Assembly (NCBI GenBank): GCA_002422045.1
Contig: DITG01000020.1
Coordinates: 1 to 11,650 of the forward strand
Length of the DNA: 11,650 nucleotides
Direction: 5' to 3'
DNA from: Acholeplasmataceae bacterium UBA6190
GTDB lineage: Bacteria; Bacillota_I; Bacilli_A; Acholeplasmatales; Acholeplasmataceae
Of this stretch, positions 1 through 6,643 are shown piece by piece. Under the pieces are notes generated by a model. That model had not been told where the DNA came from and ran no database searches. It saw only the letters and a program-made list of their open reading frames with translations. The translations under genes and the position numbers were made by a program. Position 1 is the first letter of the stretch. Every line of letters starts with the position of its first letter.

Positions 1-34
1 TCAAAGACCTTTTGGCTCGCCTTGTTTAGCGTGC
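1..34 (-). promoter_or_regulatory. Probable rRNA operon leader with boxA-like element (partial)
   Basis: This is the stretch transcribed from the P2 promoter up to the window edge. On the minus strand it ends AGGTCTTTGA, which resembles the boxA antitermination element seen in bacterial rRNA leaders (core CTTTGA/CTTTAA). No ribosome binding site or start codon is visible. Together with the two strong tandem promoters upstream this suggests that a 16S rRNA gene follows beyond position 1. The rRNA itself is not in the window, so this is inference; a tRNA cluster is an alternative. Confidence 0.5.
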
Positions 35-70
35 TTTTTAATTCTACCACTACCAAACGTAGTTTGTCAA
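34..70 (-). promoter_or_regulatory. Strong promoter P2 (rrn-like)
   Basis: The minus strand shows a perfect -35 TTGACA (65-70), an 18-nt spacer and -10 TAGAAT (41-46), preceded by TGG, which makes an extended -10. The predicted start is the G at 34, seven bases after the -10; GTP-initiated starts are typical of stringently controlled rRNA promoters in Bacillus. A-rich sequence upstream of the -35 (about 71-105) could act as an UP element. The promoter reads out of the window to the left. Confidence 0.8.
49..63. repeat. Inverted repeat inside P2 spacer
   Basis: ACTAC (49-53) and GTAGT (59-63) form a 5-bp inverted repeat with a 5-nt centre. It lies wholly between the -35 and -10 boxes of P2. 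It may be chance or a small operator; nothing else in the window shares it that I noticed. Confidence 0.4.
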
Positions 71-73
71 CAT

Positions 74-88
74 GAAAAGTTTCTTTTC
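74..88. repeat. Inverted repeat upstream of P2 -35
   Basis: GAAAAG (74-79) and CTTTTC (83-88) form a perfect 6-bp inverted repeat with a TTT centre (AAA on the minus strand), just upstream of the P2 -35 box. On RNA made from P1 it would be a weak AT-rich hairpin; on DNA it sits where an UP element or activator site would be. Confidence 0.4.
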
Positions 89-137
89 TGTTTTTGACTG
101 TTTGTCTATCGGTAGCGGGATGCCTTTTTAGGGCGAC

Positions 138-173
138 CTGTATCATTTTATTATATTCATTCCGGTTTGTCAA
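138..173 (-). promoter_or_regulatory. Strong promoter P1 (rrn-like)
   Basis: The minus strand shows a perfect -35 TTGACA (168-173), the optimal 17-nt spacer and -10 TAAAAT (145-150). The predicted start is G138 or A139. It lies about 100 bp upstream of P2 and points the same way, the tandem spacing typical of Firmicute rRNA operons. It begins just after the terminator of the preceding gene, so the two transcription units look independent. Confidence 0.8.
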
Positions 174-182
174 TAGATTTAA

Positions 183-240
183 TCGGATAAAAAAAAGAAA
201 CGGATAGCGTCTCTTTGGATTATTGTTTCTTTTATATAAA
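183..240 (-). terminator. Intrinsic terminator after the membrane protein gene
   Basis: AAAAGAAAC (193-201) pairs with GTTTCTTTT (225-233), a 9-bp AT-rich stem around a 23-nt loop, followed on the minus strand by an uninterrupted T run (189-196, partly in the stem). It lies 10-60 nt after the stop of the 250-840 gene and just before promoter P1. The long loop and AT-rich stem make it weaker than the other terminators here. Confidence 0.6.
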
Positions 241-249
241 AGAAGGAAT

Positions 250-840
250 TCAGATGTCAAGCAGGCATTCATTGTGATACGTGTATGCTTCTTTGTACCA
301 CTCCTGAAAGTAGATATAGATCCCTAACTGATAAAGAATATAGATCAATGATGAGAATGCTGATGTCAACAGTGATAACCATGCCAATGAGAGTTCCGGA
401 ATGATGGTTAAAAGAACAGATGCGAGTCCAAAAAAGGAAAGTAAGGCGATAGAAACTCTGCTTTTGATGTTCAAGAGTGGCACATGGTTTTGAGACATGG
501 CACTGAAGAAGAAACACATCATGGATAGTTGCATGATCAATAGAATCGTATCAAAGACATCCTGACTGGAAATGATTGAGAATTCTTTCATGAAAAAGCG
601 GATGATCCCGATGATTGAAAACATGATGGCAAACGCTTTGACGTTTTTTTGTGTCTTGATCACGAGATAGAGTGCAAAAGATCCGATGATCAAGCCGAGA
701 TCACCGAACCGAATGATGACAGAAACGTAATATGGGAATAGCTTGAGGTTCTCTGAAAACAGATTGAAGACAAAAAAAAGATGTGACAGTGCGTTCATCA
801 GAGCTGCTGATAGCATGACAACAACAGAAAATTGTTTCAA
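250..840 (-). CDS. Hypothetical polytopic membrane protein
   Basis: I do not recognise this gene. The product is about 196 residues and mostly hydrophobic, with roughly six predicted membrane segments (in numbering from the upstream ATG at 855: about 9-31, 41-66, 72-89, 101-121, 132-153, 156-183). It ends in a short polar tail (QEWYKEAYTYHNECLLDI). No enzyme motif or transporter signature is visible. I chose the TTG at 840 because GGGGGA sits 7 nt upstream of it, while the ATG at 855 has no ribosome binding site and its own G is part of that GGGGGA; the longer form would add five residues. It stands alone between the rseP terminator and the rrn-like promoters. The stop is TGA. It could be a family conserved only among close relatives. 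Confidence 0.75.
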   Translation of the reverse strand: MKQFSVVVMLSAALMNALSHLFFVFNLFSENLKLFPYYVSVIIRFGDLGLIIGSFALYLVIKTQKNVKAFAIMFSIIGIIRFFMKEFSIISSQDVFDTILLIMQLSMMCFFFSAMSQNHVPLLNIKSRVSIALLSFFGLASVLLTIIPELSLAWLSLLTSAFSSLIYILYQLGIYIYFQEWYKEAYTYHNECLLDI

Positions 841-847
841 AAGTAAG

Positions 848-853
848 TCCCCC
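848..853 (-). promoter_or_regulatory. Ribosome binding site that favours a TTG start
   Basis: GGGGGA on the minus strand lies 7 nt upstream of the TTG at 838-840 and overlaps the in-frame ATG at 853-855. It can serve the TTG but not the ATG, so it decides the start of the membrane protein gene. Confidence 0.6.
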
Positions 854-863
854 ATACAGTTGT

Positions 864-879
864 TATCTTTATTTTAGCA
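864..879 (-). promoter_or_regulatory. Candidate extended -10 promoter for the membrane protein gene
   Basis: TAAAAT (871-876) is preceded by TGC (877-879), an extended -10. At 17-nt spacing the -35 is only TATCTT, a poor match. It sits between the rseP terminator and the start codon, so it is the best candidate for independent transcription; the predicted start is near 864. Confidence 0.4.
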
Positions 880-900
880 CATTTCTAAATCAAAAGATAT

Positions 901-929
901 AAAAAAATACGGGATGGTTAACCCCGTAT
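901..929 (-). terminator. Intrinsic terminator of the uppS-rseP operon
   Basis: ATACGGG (minus, 923-929) pairs with CCCGTAT (907-913) around a 9-nt loop, followed by a run of T residues (901-907). The upstream arm is made of the last codons of rseP, and the TAA stop (918-920) lies in the loop, so the hairpin overlaps the coding region. Confidence 0.85.
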
Positions 930-2486
930 CAGTCTGAAGATATCATTGTAAGTGACAAACACGAATAACCCTAATAATAGGAAGAACATGACGTTGTTGA
1001 TGGTGTTTTCTAGTTTGCGGTTGAGTGGCTTCCGGGTGACTGCTTCAATGCCCAAAAACACAAGTCTTCCACCATCGAGTGCCGGGATGGGCATGAGATT
1101 GAGGAGTCCGATATTGATGGAAAGGAAAGCTGTGAACCCTAAGATTGCAATCAATCCTTGACTGGTTGTGTTGCTGACGAGTGTGAAGATGCCGACAGGT
1201 CCGGATAAGTCTCCCAGACCTAAGTTTTCGCCTCTATCGAAGAGCAGACCAATCGTCTGGAACACTTGGCTGGTATTGGAATAAAACGCTGTAAACGGGT
1301 AAGAAAGCGTGTATCCGAGATCAAAAGATGATGTCGGTGACACACCAATCTGAAAGATCATATCTTGATATCCTAATTTTTCAAGTGCACGTTTGCTGAT
1401 GATTTCATAGGTTGCTGAAGAGACGATGCCCTCTCTAGTATAACCGATGACAATCGTGTCCGTTGCATCGACTGAAGTGAACAGATCAATCATGTCTTGC
1501 CATGAACTGATCAGGTATGTGCTTCCATTGACCACGATTGAGGTGATGTTGTCACCAGATTTCAGTTGTCCGTCCGATGCCGCACGTCCGAATGCCTGAC
1601 CGATTCTCGGATCATTGCTTTCGCGAGTGCCATCTGTATTCACATTCGACAATCCAATCGTTTGAATGATGATTGAAGGTACTGAGGTCTGTGTCACAGG
1701 GACGCTATTTCTTTCGTAGGTGACTGTCACAGTTGCACTGTTTAAGTCAGCCATGACCATGGAGATGTCAGACCATGCATCAATGACTTGGCCATTGATC
1801 ATCGTGATCTTGTCGCCTGACTCTAGACCCATCAGTGCTGCTGGTGAGTTTTGAGAGACTGAATCGACAGTATTGTCATCTAAATTAGGTTTGGTGAGGA
1901 AAAATCCGACAATAAAAAACAGAAAGAGTGCCAGGATGAAGTTCATCATCGGTCCACCGAAGATGACCAGGAAACGCTCTAGGAGTGTTTTGCTTTCAAA
2001 ACTTTTCTCAGCAGGTGTAATCCACATTTCCTTCTTTTCGGATAATCTGTAGATTGCATCTCGGGTCACAGGATATTCAATCACTGCTCCGTTGATATCC
2101 AGTGCGATGAACAAAGGATTGAAGTTTTTCCCATAAAGGTCAAAACTTTTGACAATGCCTTTGAGATCGGAATGAATCTCATCCGAAAGGATGATATCGG
2201 TGACCTGACCTTGTCCATTCAAACGAATGCCAATGACTTGTTCTTTCTTGATGAGTGCATCACTGATGCTTTCTCCTGCCATTGACACAAATCCGCCAAT
2301 CGGAATGCTTCTGATCGAGTAGATGGTTTCGCCTTTGCGTTTTTGAAACAGTGCCGGTCCCATACCAATGGCGAACTCATGACATAAGATACCTGCCTTT
2401 TTCGCAAAGTAAAAATGACCTGCTTCATGGATTAAGATGATGACCCCTAGGACGAGGATGAAAACGATAATGTCAACGATGAACAT
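918..2486 (-). CDS. rseP: RIP metalloprotease RseP/RasP, two-PDZ form
   Basis: Site-2-type intramembrane zinc protease that cleaves membrane-spanning substrates such as anti-sigma factors and signal-peptide remnants. The zinc site HEAGH is at residues 20-24 in the first membrane segment, and the third ligand lies in NLMPIPALDGG (463-473, Asp471). GGPMMNF (177-183) opens the second membrane segment. Two PDZ-like regions follow one another at about 204-265 and 295-350; the last segments are near 440-465 and 495-515. At 522 residues it is longer than Bacillus RasP (about 420). Part of the excess is a soluble stretch at about 72-168 and part the second PDZ. The ATG overlaps the end of dxr by 14 nt and has an AGAGG site 6-7 nt upstream. 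Last gene of the uppS-cdsA-dxr-rseP unit; a terminator starts in its final codons. Confidence 0.93.
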   Translation of the reverse strand: MFIVDIIVFILVLGVIILIHEAGHFYFAKKAGILCHEFAIGMGPALFQKRKGETIYSIRSIPIGGFVSMAGESISDALIKKEQVIGIRLNGQGQVTDIILSDEIHSDLKGIVKSFDLYGKNFNPLFIALDINGAVIEYPVTRDAIYRLSEKKEMWITPAEKSFESKTLLERFLVIFGGPMMNFILALFLFFIVGFFLTKPNLDDNTVDSVSQNSPAALMGLESGDKITMINGQVIDAWSDISMVMADLNSATVTVTYERNSVPVTQTSVPSIIIQTIGLSNVNTDGTRESNDPRIGQAFGRAASDGQLKSGDNITSIVVNGSTYLISSWQDMIDLFTSVDATDTIVIGYTREGIVSSATYEIISKRALEKLGYQDMIFQIGVSPTSSFDLGYTLSYPFTAFYSNTSQVFQTIGLLFDRGENLGLGDLSGPVGIFTLVSNTTSQGLIAILGFTAFLSINIGLLNLMPIPALDGGRLVFLGIEAVTRKPLNRKLENTINNVMFFLLLGLFVFVTYNDIFRLIRG

Positions 2487-3627
2487 GATTTACCTCTTTT
2501 TCGTAAGCTTTTGTAATACTATCTTGGATCGATCGATCGGTTTCGATGATGTCTTCAAGGGTAGGATTGCTGATATTGGCATATGACTGAACGGTGTTGA
2601 TGATGATAGTTTCAATGTCCAGAAAGGTAATAGAGCCTTTAAGGAATAGTTTGACCGCAGCTTCGTTGGAAGCATTCATCACAGTGGGCAAGATACCGCC
2701 CTTTTCTCCGACTTCATAAGCAAGTTTAAGGAGCGGGAATCTGTTGAAATCCATCGGTTTGAATGACAGATGTGTCAACTCAAAAGGACGATCAACCTTT
2801 AGACGAGATGGGTAATAGAGTGCATATGCAATCGGAATTCTCATGTCAGATGCCGAAAGCGATGCCTTCATCGTACCATCTTTGAAACTGACAATGCCAT
2901 GAACGATCGATTCATCATGCAACACAGTCTCGATTTGGCGAAATGGAAGTCCAAACAAGTGATGTGCCTCGATGACTTCTAATCCTTTATTCATCATGGT
3001 TGCACTGTCTATGGTTATTTTAGCACCCATTTGCCAATTCGGATGCTTGAGTGCATCCTTAACAGTTACATGCTCCAACGCGCTTCTTTGAAGATGTCTG
3101 AAAGATCCTCCTGATGCAGTGATGATCAGTTTATTGACATCTGAAATCGATTCCCCTTTGAGCACTTGCCACAGCGCACTGTGTTCGCTGTCCACAGGCA
3201 AGAGTCTCACGCCTTTGGCCTTGATTGCCTCGATGACGATGTCGCCAGCCATGACCAGTGTTTCTTTGTTGGCAAGTGCGATATCCTTACCACTTTCGAT
3301 GGCTTTCATGGTTGGTTTCAGACCTGCTGATCCTGAGAGTGCATTCAGGAGAATACCAGTCTTGGGATATGATGCAATCTCAAGCAAACCAGAATCTCCA
3401 ATGACAAATCTGACATTGGGGTAACGTTGTTCATAAAAAAATAAGTCATCCTGAGTTCTCAAACAACAAATCTCAACCTGAAATCGGTCGAGAATAGAGA
3501 TGTTGACATCACGATCGGAAGACACCGAGATGCCCACCAGTTGGAAGGCTTCTGGATCGTTTTGGATGACATCGAGTGTCTGAGATCCAATCGAACCTGC
3601 GGCACCCAAAAGATAGATAGGTTTCAT
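2473..3627 (-). CDS. dxr: 1-deoxy-D-xylulose 5-phosphate reductoisomerase
   Basis: Converts DXP to 2-C-methyl-D-erythritol 4-phosphate with NADPH, the committed step of the MEP isoprenoid pathway, in the cytosol. Visible signatures: dinucleotide-binding GAAGSIG (8-14, usually GATGSIG), LANKETLVMAG (118-128), metal ligands in VDSEHSALW (Asp146, Glu148), ASGGSF (171-176), and HPNWQMGAKITIDSATMMNK (195-214) followed by GLEVIEA with the conserved Glu217. The C-terminal helical domain includes NASNEAA (318-324). Length 384 fits the family. The ATG overlaps the cdsA TGA as ATGA and has no clear Shine-Dalgarno site, so translation is probably coupled. It sits directly after uppS and cdsA, as in Bacillus, and its product feeds UppS. 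The loop HDESIVHG replaces the more usual HPQSIVHS; probably lineage variation. Confidence 0.95.
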   Translation of the reverse strand: MKPIYLLGAAGSIGSQTLDVIQNDPEAFQLVGISVSSDRDVNISILDRFQVEICCLRTQDDLFFYEQRYPNVRFVIGDSGLLEIASYPKTGILLNALSGSAGLKPTMKAIESGKDIALANKETLVMAGDIVIEAIKAKGVRLLPVDSEHSALWQVLKGESISDVNKLIITASGGSFRHLQRSALEHVTVKDALKHPNWQMGAKITIDSATMMNKGLEVIEAHHLFGLPFRQIETVLHDESIVHGIVSFKDGTMKASLSASDMRIPIAYALYYPSRLKVDRPFELTHLSFKPMDFNRFPLLKLAYEVGEKGGILPTVMNASNEAAVKLFLKGSITFLDIETIIINTVQSYANISNPTLEDIIETDRSIQDSITKAYEKEVNHVHR

Positions 3628-4565
3628 ATGATGATGGCTGGGAAAATCCGATAGATCAGAAGGAATACCGAAGTCAAAAACATCGCGACAAAGAGCGCTG
3701 AGTCAAATCGATCGAGTAATCCGCCATGGCCTGGCAAGATGGTGCCAAAATCTTTGATATTGTAGGTTCTTTTCAGCCGGGATGCGACCAAGTCACCAAT
3801 TTGGGCGAAAATCGTTGCCAAGAAGGTCACCGGCACAATGACTAAGGCTTGAACCCATAGTGGATTATTTTCACCCAATGTGGAGAAATTATCAAGCAGT
3901 GTCAGTTCTCCTCCCGAGTTGAACATGTCACCGAAGTAAGTACCCGGATAAAAGACTGAACCATAAAAGAGAGCAAAGGATGCTGCGATGAGAGTTCCAA
4001 ATATCGTCCCTGCGATTGCACCTTCCCAAGATTTCTTGGGACTGATGTGCGGTGCCAGTTTATGTTTCCCGTATTTCATGCCAAAGAGATAGGCGAATAC
4101 GTCAGTTGCTGATGTAATCAGAAGCAAATAAACAATGAAGCGAACGCCTAAAAAACGCAAGATGACAATCGATGCCGCACCGAGTCCGACATAGTTGATG
4201 ATGGTCAGTGCCTTACCGACATCTTCGCCGTTAAAATCTCTGAATAGAACAAGGAATGATAATAGGATGAGTGTGAACAAAGGAATGGTAATCGATAGAG
4301 CACCGTTGGCTTCAAGCGGACTGTGCTCGCTAGAGATCAGGACACCACCGACACTGAGGAAGGTTGCTAGTGTCAAAAAGACAATCCCGATCATGGGTAA
4401 CTTTTGGAATTTTTTCTTACTTTCATACATTTTGATCATTTCATGGGATGCGATGATGACAAAAATCACCATCAAGACTTGAAATAATTCGAGAAAAATC
4501 TCGATACTGATCACTGGAATCAAGATGGCTGCAAGCACCAATCCTGTGATTAAACGTTCTTTCAT
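3624..4565 (-). CDS. cdsA: Phosphatidate cytidylyltransferase (CDP-diglyceride synthase)
   Basis: Makes CDP-diacylglycerol from phosphatidate and CTP at the membrane, the branch point for phosphatidylglycerol and cardiolipin. The family signature is complete: SRLKRTYNIKDFG (262-274) followed by ILPGHGGLLDRFDS (276-289), with Lys271-Asp272 and Asp285/Asp288 in place. About seven or eight hydrophobic segments fill the rest (for example 7-40, 58-77, 91-108, 121-160, 183-203, 238-255, 290-313). Length 313 is slightly above the usual 260-290; the excess is mainly a soluble loop at about 205-235. The ATG overlaps the uppS TGA by 4 nt, and GGAGGT within the last uppS codons is its ribosome binding site. 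Confidence 0.95.
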   Translation of the reverse strand: MKERLITGLVLAAILIPVISIEIFLELFQVLMVIFVIIASHEMIKMYESKKKFQKLPMIGIVFLTLATFLSVGGVLISSEHSPLEANGALSITIPLFTLILLSFLVLFRDFNGEDVGKALTIINYVGLGAASIVILRFLGVRFIVYLLLITSATDVFAYLFGMKYGKHKLAPHISPKKSWEGAIAGTIFGTLIAASFALFYGSVFYPGTYFGDMFNSGGELTLLDNFSTLGENNPLWVQALVIVPVTFLATIFAQIGDLVASRLKRTYNIKDFGTILPGHGGLLDRFDSALFVAMFLTSVFLLIYRIFPAIII

Positions 4566-5236
4566 ACTAAACCTCCATAACGGCGATGTCTTTTCTGATA
4601 AGCTTTCATTGCCTTGTTGAAAATGCGTTCATTGAATGATGGCCAGTGCACCTTGGTAAAATAAAACTCAGCATAGGATGCCTGCCATAATAAAAAGTTT
4701 GATAAGCGTTGTTCCCCGCTGGTTCTGATCAATAAATCAACAGGTTCCTTGACATAGAGATTGGCCTCAATCGCCTGCTGTGTGACTGGACCATTGATCT
4801 TTTGGACCGCTTGTATGATTTCATCATAGCTGCCGTAATCGATACAGATCGTGAGTTCCATGCCTTGACGATCACTTGTTTCTTTTTCGATGATTTGCAT
4901 CACTTCAAGTAGTTCTTTCGAGAAGCGGTCTCTCCTACCTGCAAATGTGATTCTATAGGTGATTTCTTGGATACGTTCTCGATTTTGATGGAAAAGTTCA
5001 ATGGGCTTAGTCATCAAATAATCCACTTCATCTTTGGGGCGTTTCCAGTTTTCAGTTGAGAATGCATAAACAGATAGTTTTTGAATCCCAAATTTCTGAG
5101 CAATCGATGCAACACGAAACAAATTACGTCCGCCCATATAATGGCCGAACGATCTCGGTTGTCCTCTTTTTTTAGCCCATCTGCCATTGCCATCCAATAT
5201 GATGGCGACATGCTTTGGAATCATCATGTGTTTCAC
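4562..5236 (-). CDS. uppS: Isoprenyl transferase (undecaprenyl diphosphate synthase)
   Basis: Cis-prenyltransferase that adds isopentenyl units to farnesyl diphosphate to make the long lipid carrier for surface polymers. Visible motifs (224-residue numbering): HVAIILDGNGRWAKKRG (9-25) with the catalytic Asp, GHYMGG, VYAFSTENW (56-64), and RTSGEQRLSNFLLWQ followed by SYAEFYF. Length is close to the family's 230-260. The open frame starts at a GTG at 5245, but the only Shine-Dalgarno-like sequence, AAGGTGA (5242-5248), overlaps that GTG. It is well placed for the in-frame GTG at 5236, which I chose; ATGs at 5227 and 5224 are further candidates. First gene of the uppS-cdsA-dxr-rseP operon, with a promoter immediately upstream. 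Whether the product serves peptidoglycan or another glycan cannot be read here. Confidence 0.93.
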   Translation of the reverse strand: MKHMMIPKHVAIILDGNGRWAKKRGQPRSFGHYMGGRNLFRVASIAQKFGIQKLSVYAFSTENWKRPKDEVDYLMTKPIELFHQNRERIQEITYRITFAGRRDRFSKELLEVMQIIEKETSDRQGMELTICIDYGSYDEIIQAVQKINGPVTQQAIEANLYVKEPVDLLIRTSGEQRLSNFLLWQASYAEFYFTKVHWPSFNERIFNKAMKAYQKRHRRYGGLV

Positions 5237-5241
5237 ATCTA

Positions 5242-5248
5242 TCACCTT
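5242..5248 (-). promoter_or_regulatory. Ribosome binding site that decides the uppS start
   Basis: AAGGTGA lies 5 nt upstream of the GTG at 5234-5236 and overlaps the upstream in-frame GTG at 5243-5245. It therefore supports the shorter UppS. Confidence 0.55.
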
Positions 5249-5283
5249 GATATATTATACCTTATTTGATTCGTTTTTTTGAA
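5247..5283 (-). promoter_or_regulatory. Promoter of the uppS-cdsA-dxr-rseP operon
   Basis: A perfect -10 TATAAT (5254-5259) is preceded at 18 nt by TTCAAA (5278-5283), four of six matches to the -35 consensus. The predicted start near A5247 leaves a leader of only about 11 nt before the chosen GTG. It lies just after the frr terminator, so uppS onwards is a separate unit. Confidence 0.7.
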
Positions 5284-5308
5284 ATTTACGATGTTTTCAT
5301 ACAATTCT

Positions 5309-5339
5309 AAAAAAAACCACGGGCAATCGCCCATGGGTT
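5309..5339 (-). terminator. Intrinsic terminator of the tsf-pyrH-frr operon
   Basis: A strong GC-rich hairpin: the 5' arm CCATGGGC pairs with GCCCGTGG around a GATT loop (one G-U pair), extended by A-T pairs past one mismatch, then a run of eight T residues on the minus strand (5309-5316). It begins about 10 nt after the frr stop. Confidence 0.92.
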
Positions 5340-5348
5340 GATTCTTGA

Positions 5349-5903
5349 CTAAATTTTGAGTAACTCGTCTGACTTATACTTGATTTCTTCGTCAACTTTT
5401 TTGACAAACTGATCGGTTAATGCTTGAACGTCTTCCAAGTAACCTTTTTCTGCATCTTCAGTCAAATCGAGTTTCTTGATGTGCTCATTGCCATCTCTTC
5501 TGACATTTCTGACACCGACTTTGGCATGTTCGCCGAGTCTTTCGACATCTTTAATCAGTTCACGACGTCTTTGTTCGGTCAGAGCAGGCAAAATGAGTCT
5601 GATGCCAACACCGTCATTTTGAGGATTGAGTCCGAGATCGGAAGCCATGATGGCATGTTCAATCGCTTTCAAGACGGATTTGTCGTAAGGCTTGATGAAC
5701 AACTGGTTGCCTTCAACCACAGCAATCGATGAAATTTGCTTGAGTGGTGTGTCCACGCCATAATACGGCAAATGAATTTTATCAAGCAGTGCCGGATTGG
5801 CTCTGCCAGTACGGATACCTGCAAATTCTCTTCTGAGAACTTCCAGTGTTTTCGACATATGGTCTTCGACTTCCATCAAGATCATATCTGCTTGTTCGTT
5901 CAT
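5349..5903 (-). CDS. frr: Ribosome recycling factor
   Basis: With EF-G, splits the post-termination ribosome into subunits in the cytosol. The sequence has the helical-bundle signature REFAGIRTGRANPALLD (25-41), the head domain with YYGVDTPLKQ (47-56), and the conserved LTEQRRRELIK followed by VRNVRRD. I chose the ATG at 5903 rather than the in-frame ATG at 5918. GGGAGGAA lies 5 nt before it, the protein then starts MNEQAD and is 184 residues, matching the usual 185; the longer form would translate its own ribosome binding site. The start is 2 nt after the pyrH stop. Stop is TAG, followed by a strong terminator. Gene order tsf-pyrH-frr-uppS is the usual one in Bacillota. Confidence 0.96.
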   Translation of the reverse strand: MNEQADMILMEVEDHMSKTLEVLRREFAGIRTGRANPALLDKIHLPYYGVDTPLKQISSIAVVEGNQLFIKPYDKSVLKAIEHAIMASDLGLNPQNDGVGIRLILPALTEQRRRELIKDVERLGEHAKVGVRNVRRDGNEHIKKLDLTEDAEKGYLEDVQALTDQFVKKVDEEIKYKSDELLKI

Positions 5904-5905
5904 GA

Positions 5906-6628
5906 TTATTCCTCCCATTTAACCAAGGTACCAATGTGTTCTTGCATGACTGCTTTTTTCATGTTACCTTTTGTATTCATATTGAACACGAGAATATCAA
6001 TTTTGTTTTCACGGCAGATGGATGCAGCGGTCTGATCCATGACAGCCAGTTTTTGTTGTAAGATCTTTTCTTGAGACAATTCATGATACATGACTGCATC
6101 ATCAAACTTTCTTGGGTCTTTGTCATAGACGCCTTCAACACCGTTTTTCGCCATGAGAATGATATCAGCGTTCAGTTCTGCAGCACGCAGTGCGGCAGCT
6201 GTATCGGTTGAGAAAAAGGGTGTGCCAGTGCCGCCTGAGAAAATCAGGACTCTACCTTTTTCAAAATGACGCATTGCACGTCTTCTGATGTAAGGTTCTG
6301 CAACAGCTGCAATCGGTAGTACGGTCATGACACGTGTCGGGACATTGATGGATTCGAGTGCATCTTGAAGGGCAAGTCCATTCATGATGGTACCGAGCAT
6401 GCCCATGTAGTCTGCCTGAGCACGGTCCATCCCAAGTTCTTCGCCTGTTTTGCCGCGCCAGAGATTGCCTCCACCGACCACAATACCGACTTGAACGCCC
6501 AGTTCATACATTTCCTTGATTTCAGTAGCAATGCCCTTGACCGTAATCGGATGAATACCGTAGGTGCCATTGCCTTTCAATGCTTCTCCACTCAGTTTCA
6601 GTATGACTCTCTGATACACATTTGCCAC
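5906..6628 (-). CDS. pyrH: Uridylate kinase (UMP kinase)
   Basis: Phosphorylates UMP to UDP with ATP; hexameric bacterial enzyme of the amino-acid kinase fold, feeding RNA, DNA and UDP-sugar synthesis. Motifs: KLSGEALKG (11-19) for phosphate binding, GGGNLWRG (52-59), DYMGMLGT (73-80) for UMP binding, SGGTGTPFFSTDTAA (131-145), and KNGVEGVYDKDP (161-172). Length 240 is typical. The start is GTG at 6628, 15 nt after tsf, with GGAAGGGG just upstream, rather close to the start codon; a second in-frame GTG at 6619 would give a better spacing and a protein beginning YQRVILK, so the exact start is uncertain by three residues. The last codons of pyrH hold the frr ribosome binding site. Confidence 0.95.
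   Translation of the reverse strand: MANVYQRVILKLSGEALKGNGTYGIHPITVKGIATEIKEMYELGVQVGIVVGGGNLWRGKTGEELGMDRAQADYMGMLGTIMNGLALQDALESINVPTRVMTVLPIAAVAEPYIRRRAMRHFEKGRVLIFSGGTGTPFFSTDTAAALRAAELNADIILMAKNGVEGVYDKDPRKFDDAVMYHELSQEKILQQKLAVMDQTAASICRENKIDILVFNMNTKGNMKKAVMQEHIGTLVKWEE
5909..5916 (-). promoter_or_regulatory. Ribosome binding site of frr inside pyrH
   Basis: GGGAGGAA within the last two codons of pyrH lies 5 nt (GGAGG core 7 nt) upstream of the ATG at 5901-5903. It settles the frr start and would couple frr translation to pyrH. Confidence 0.8.
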
Positions 6629-6643
6629 GCCCCTTCCAACTTT

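Noticed and set aside
115..150. Possible end of a tRNA or a terminator between P1 and P2 (GCCC...GGC and GGTAGCGGG)
   Set aside because: The pairings are too short for a stable stem, there is no cloverleaf and no T run on the minus strand; it is better read as the spacer between tandem promoters.
888..893. TTGATT as the -35 box for the membrane protein gene
   Set aside because: It lies only 11 nt from the -10 TAAAAT, too close for a sigma-A promoter; the extended -10 is the better explanation.
5904..5918. Longer reading of frr from an ATG at 5918
   Set aside because: It would translate the GGGAGGAA ribosome binding site and overlap the end of pyrH. The ATG at 5903 gives the usual RRF length.
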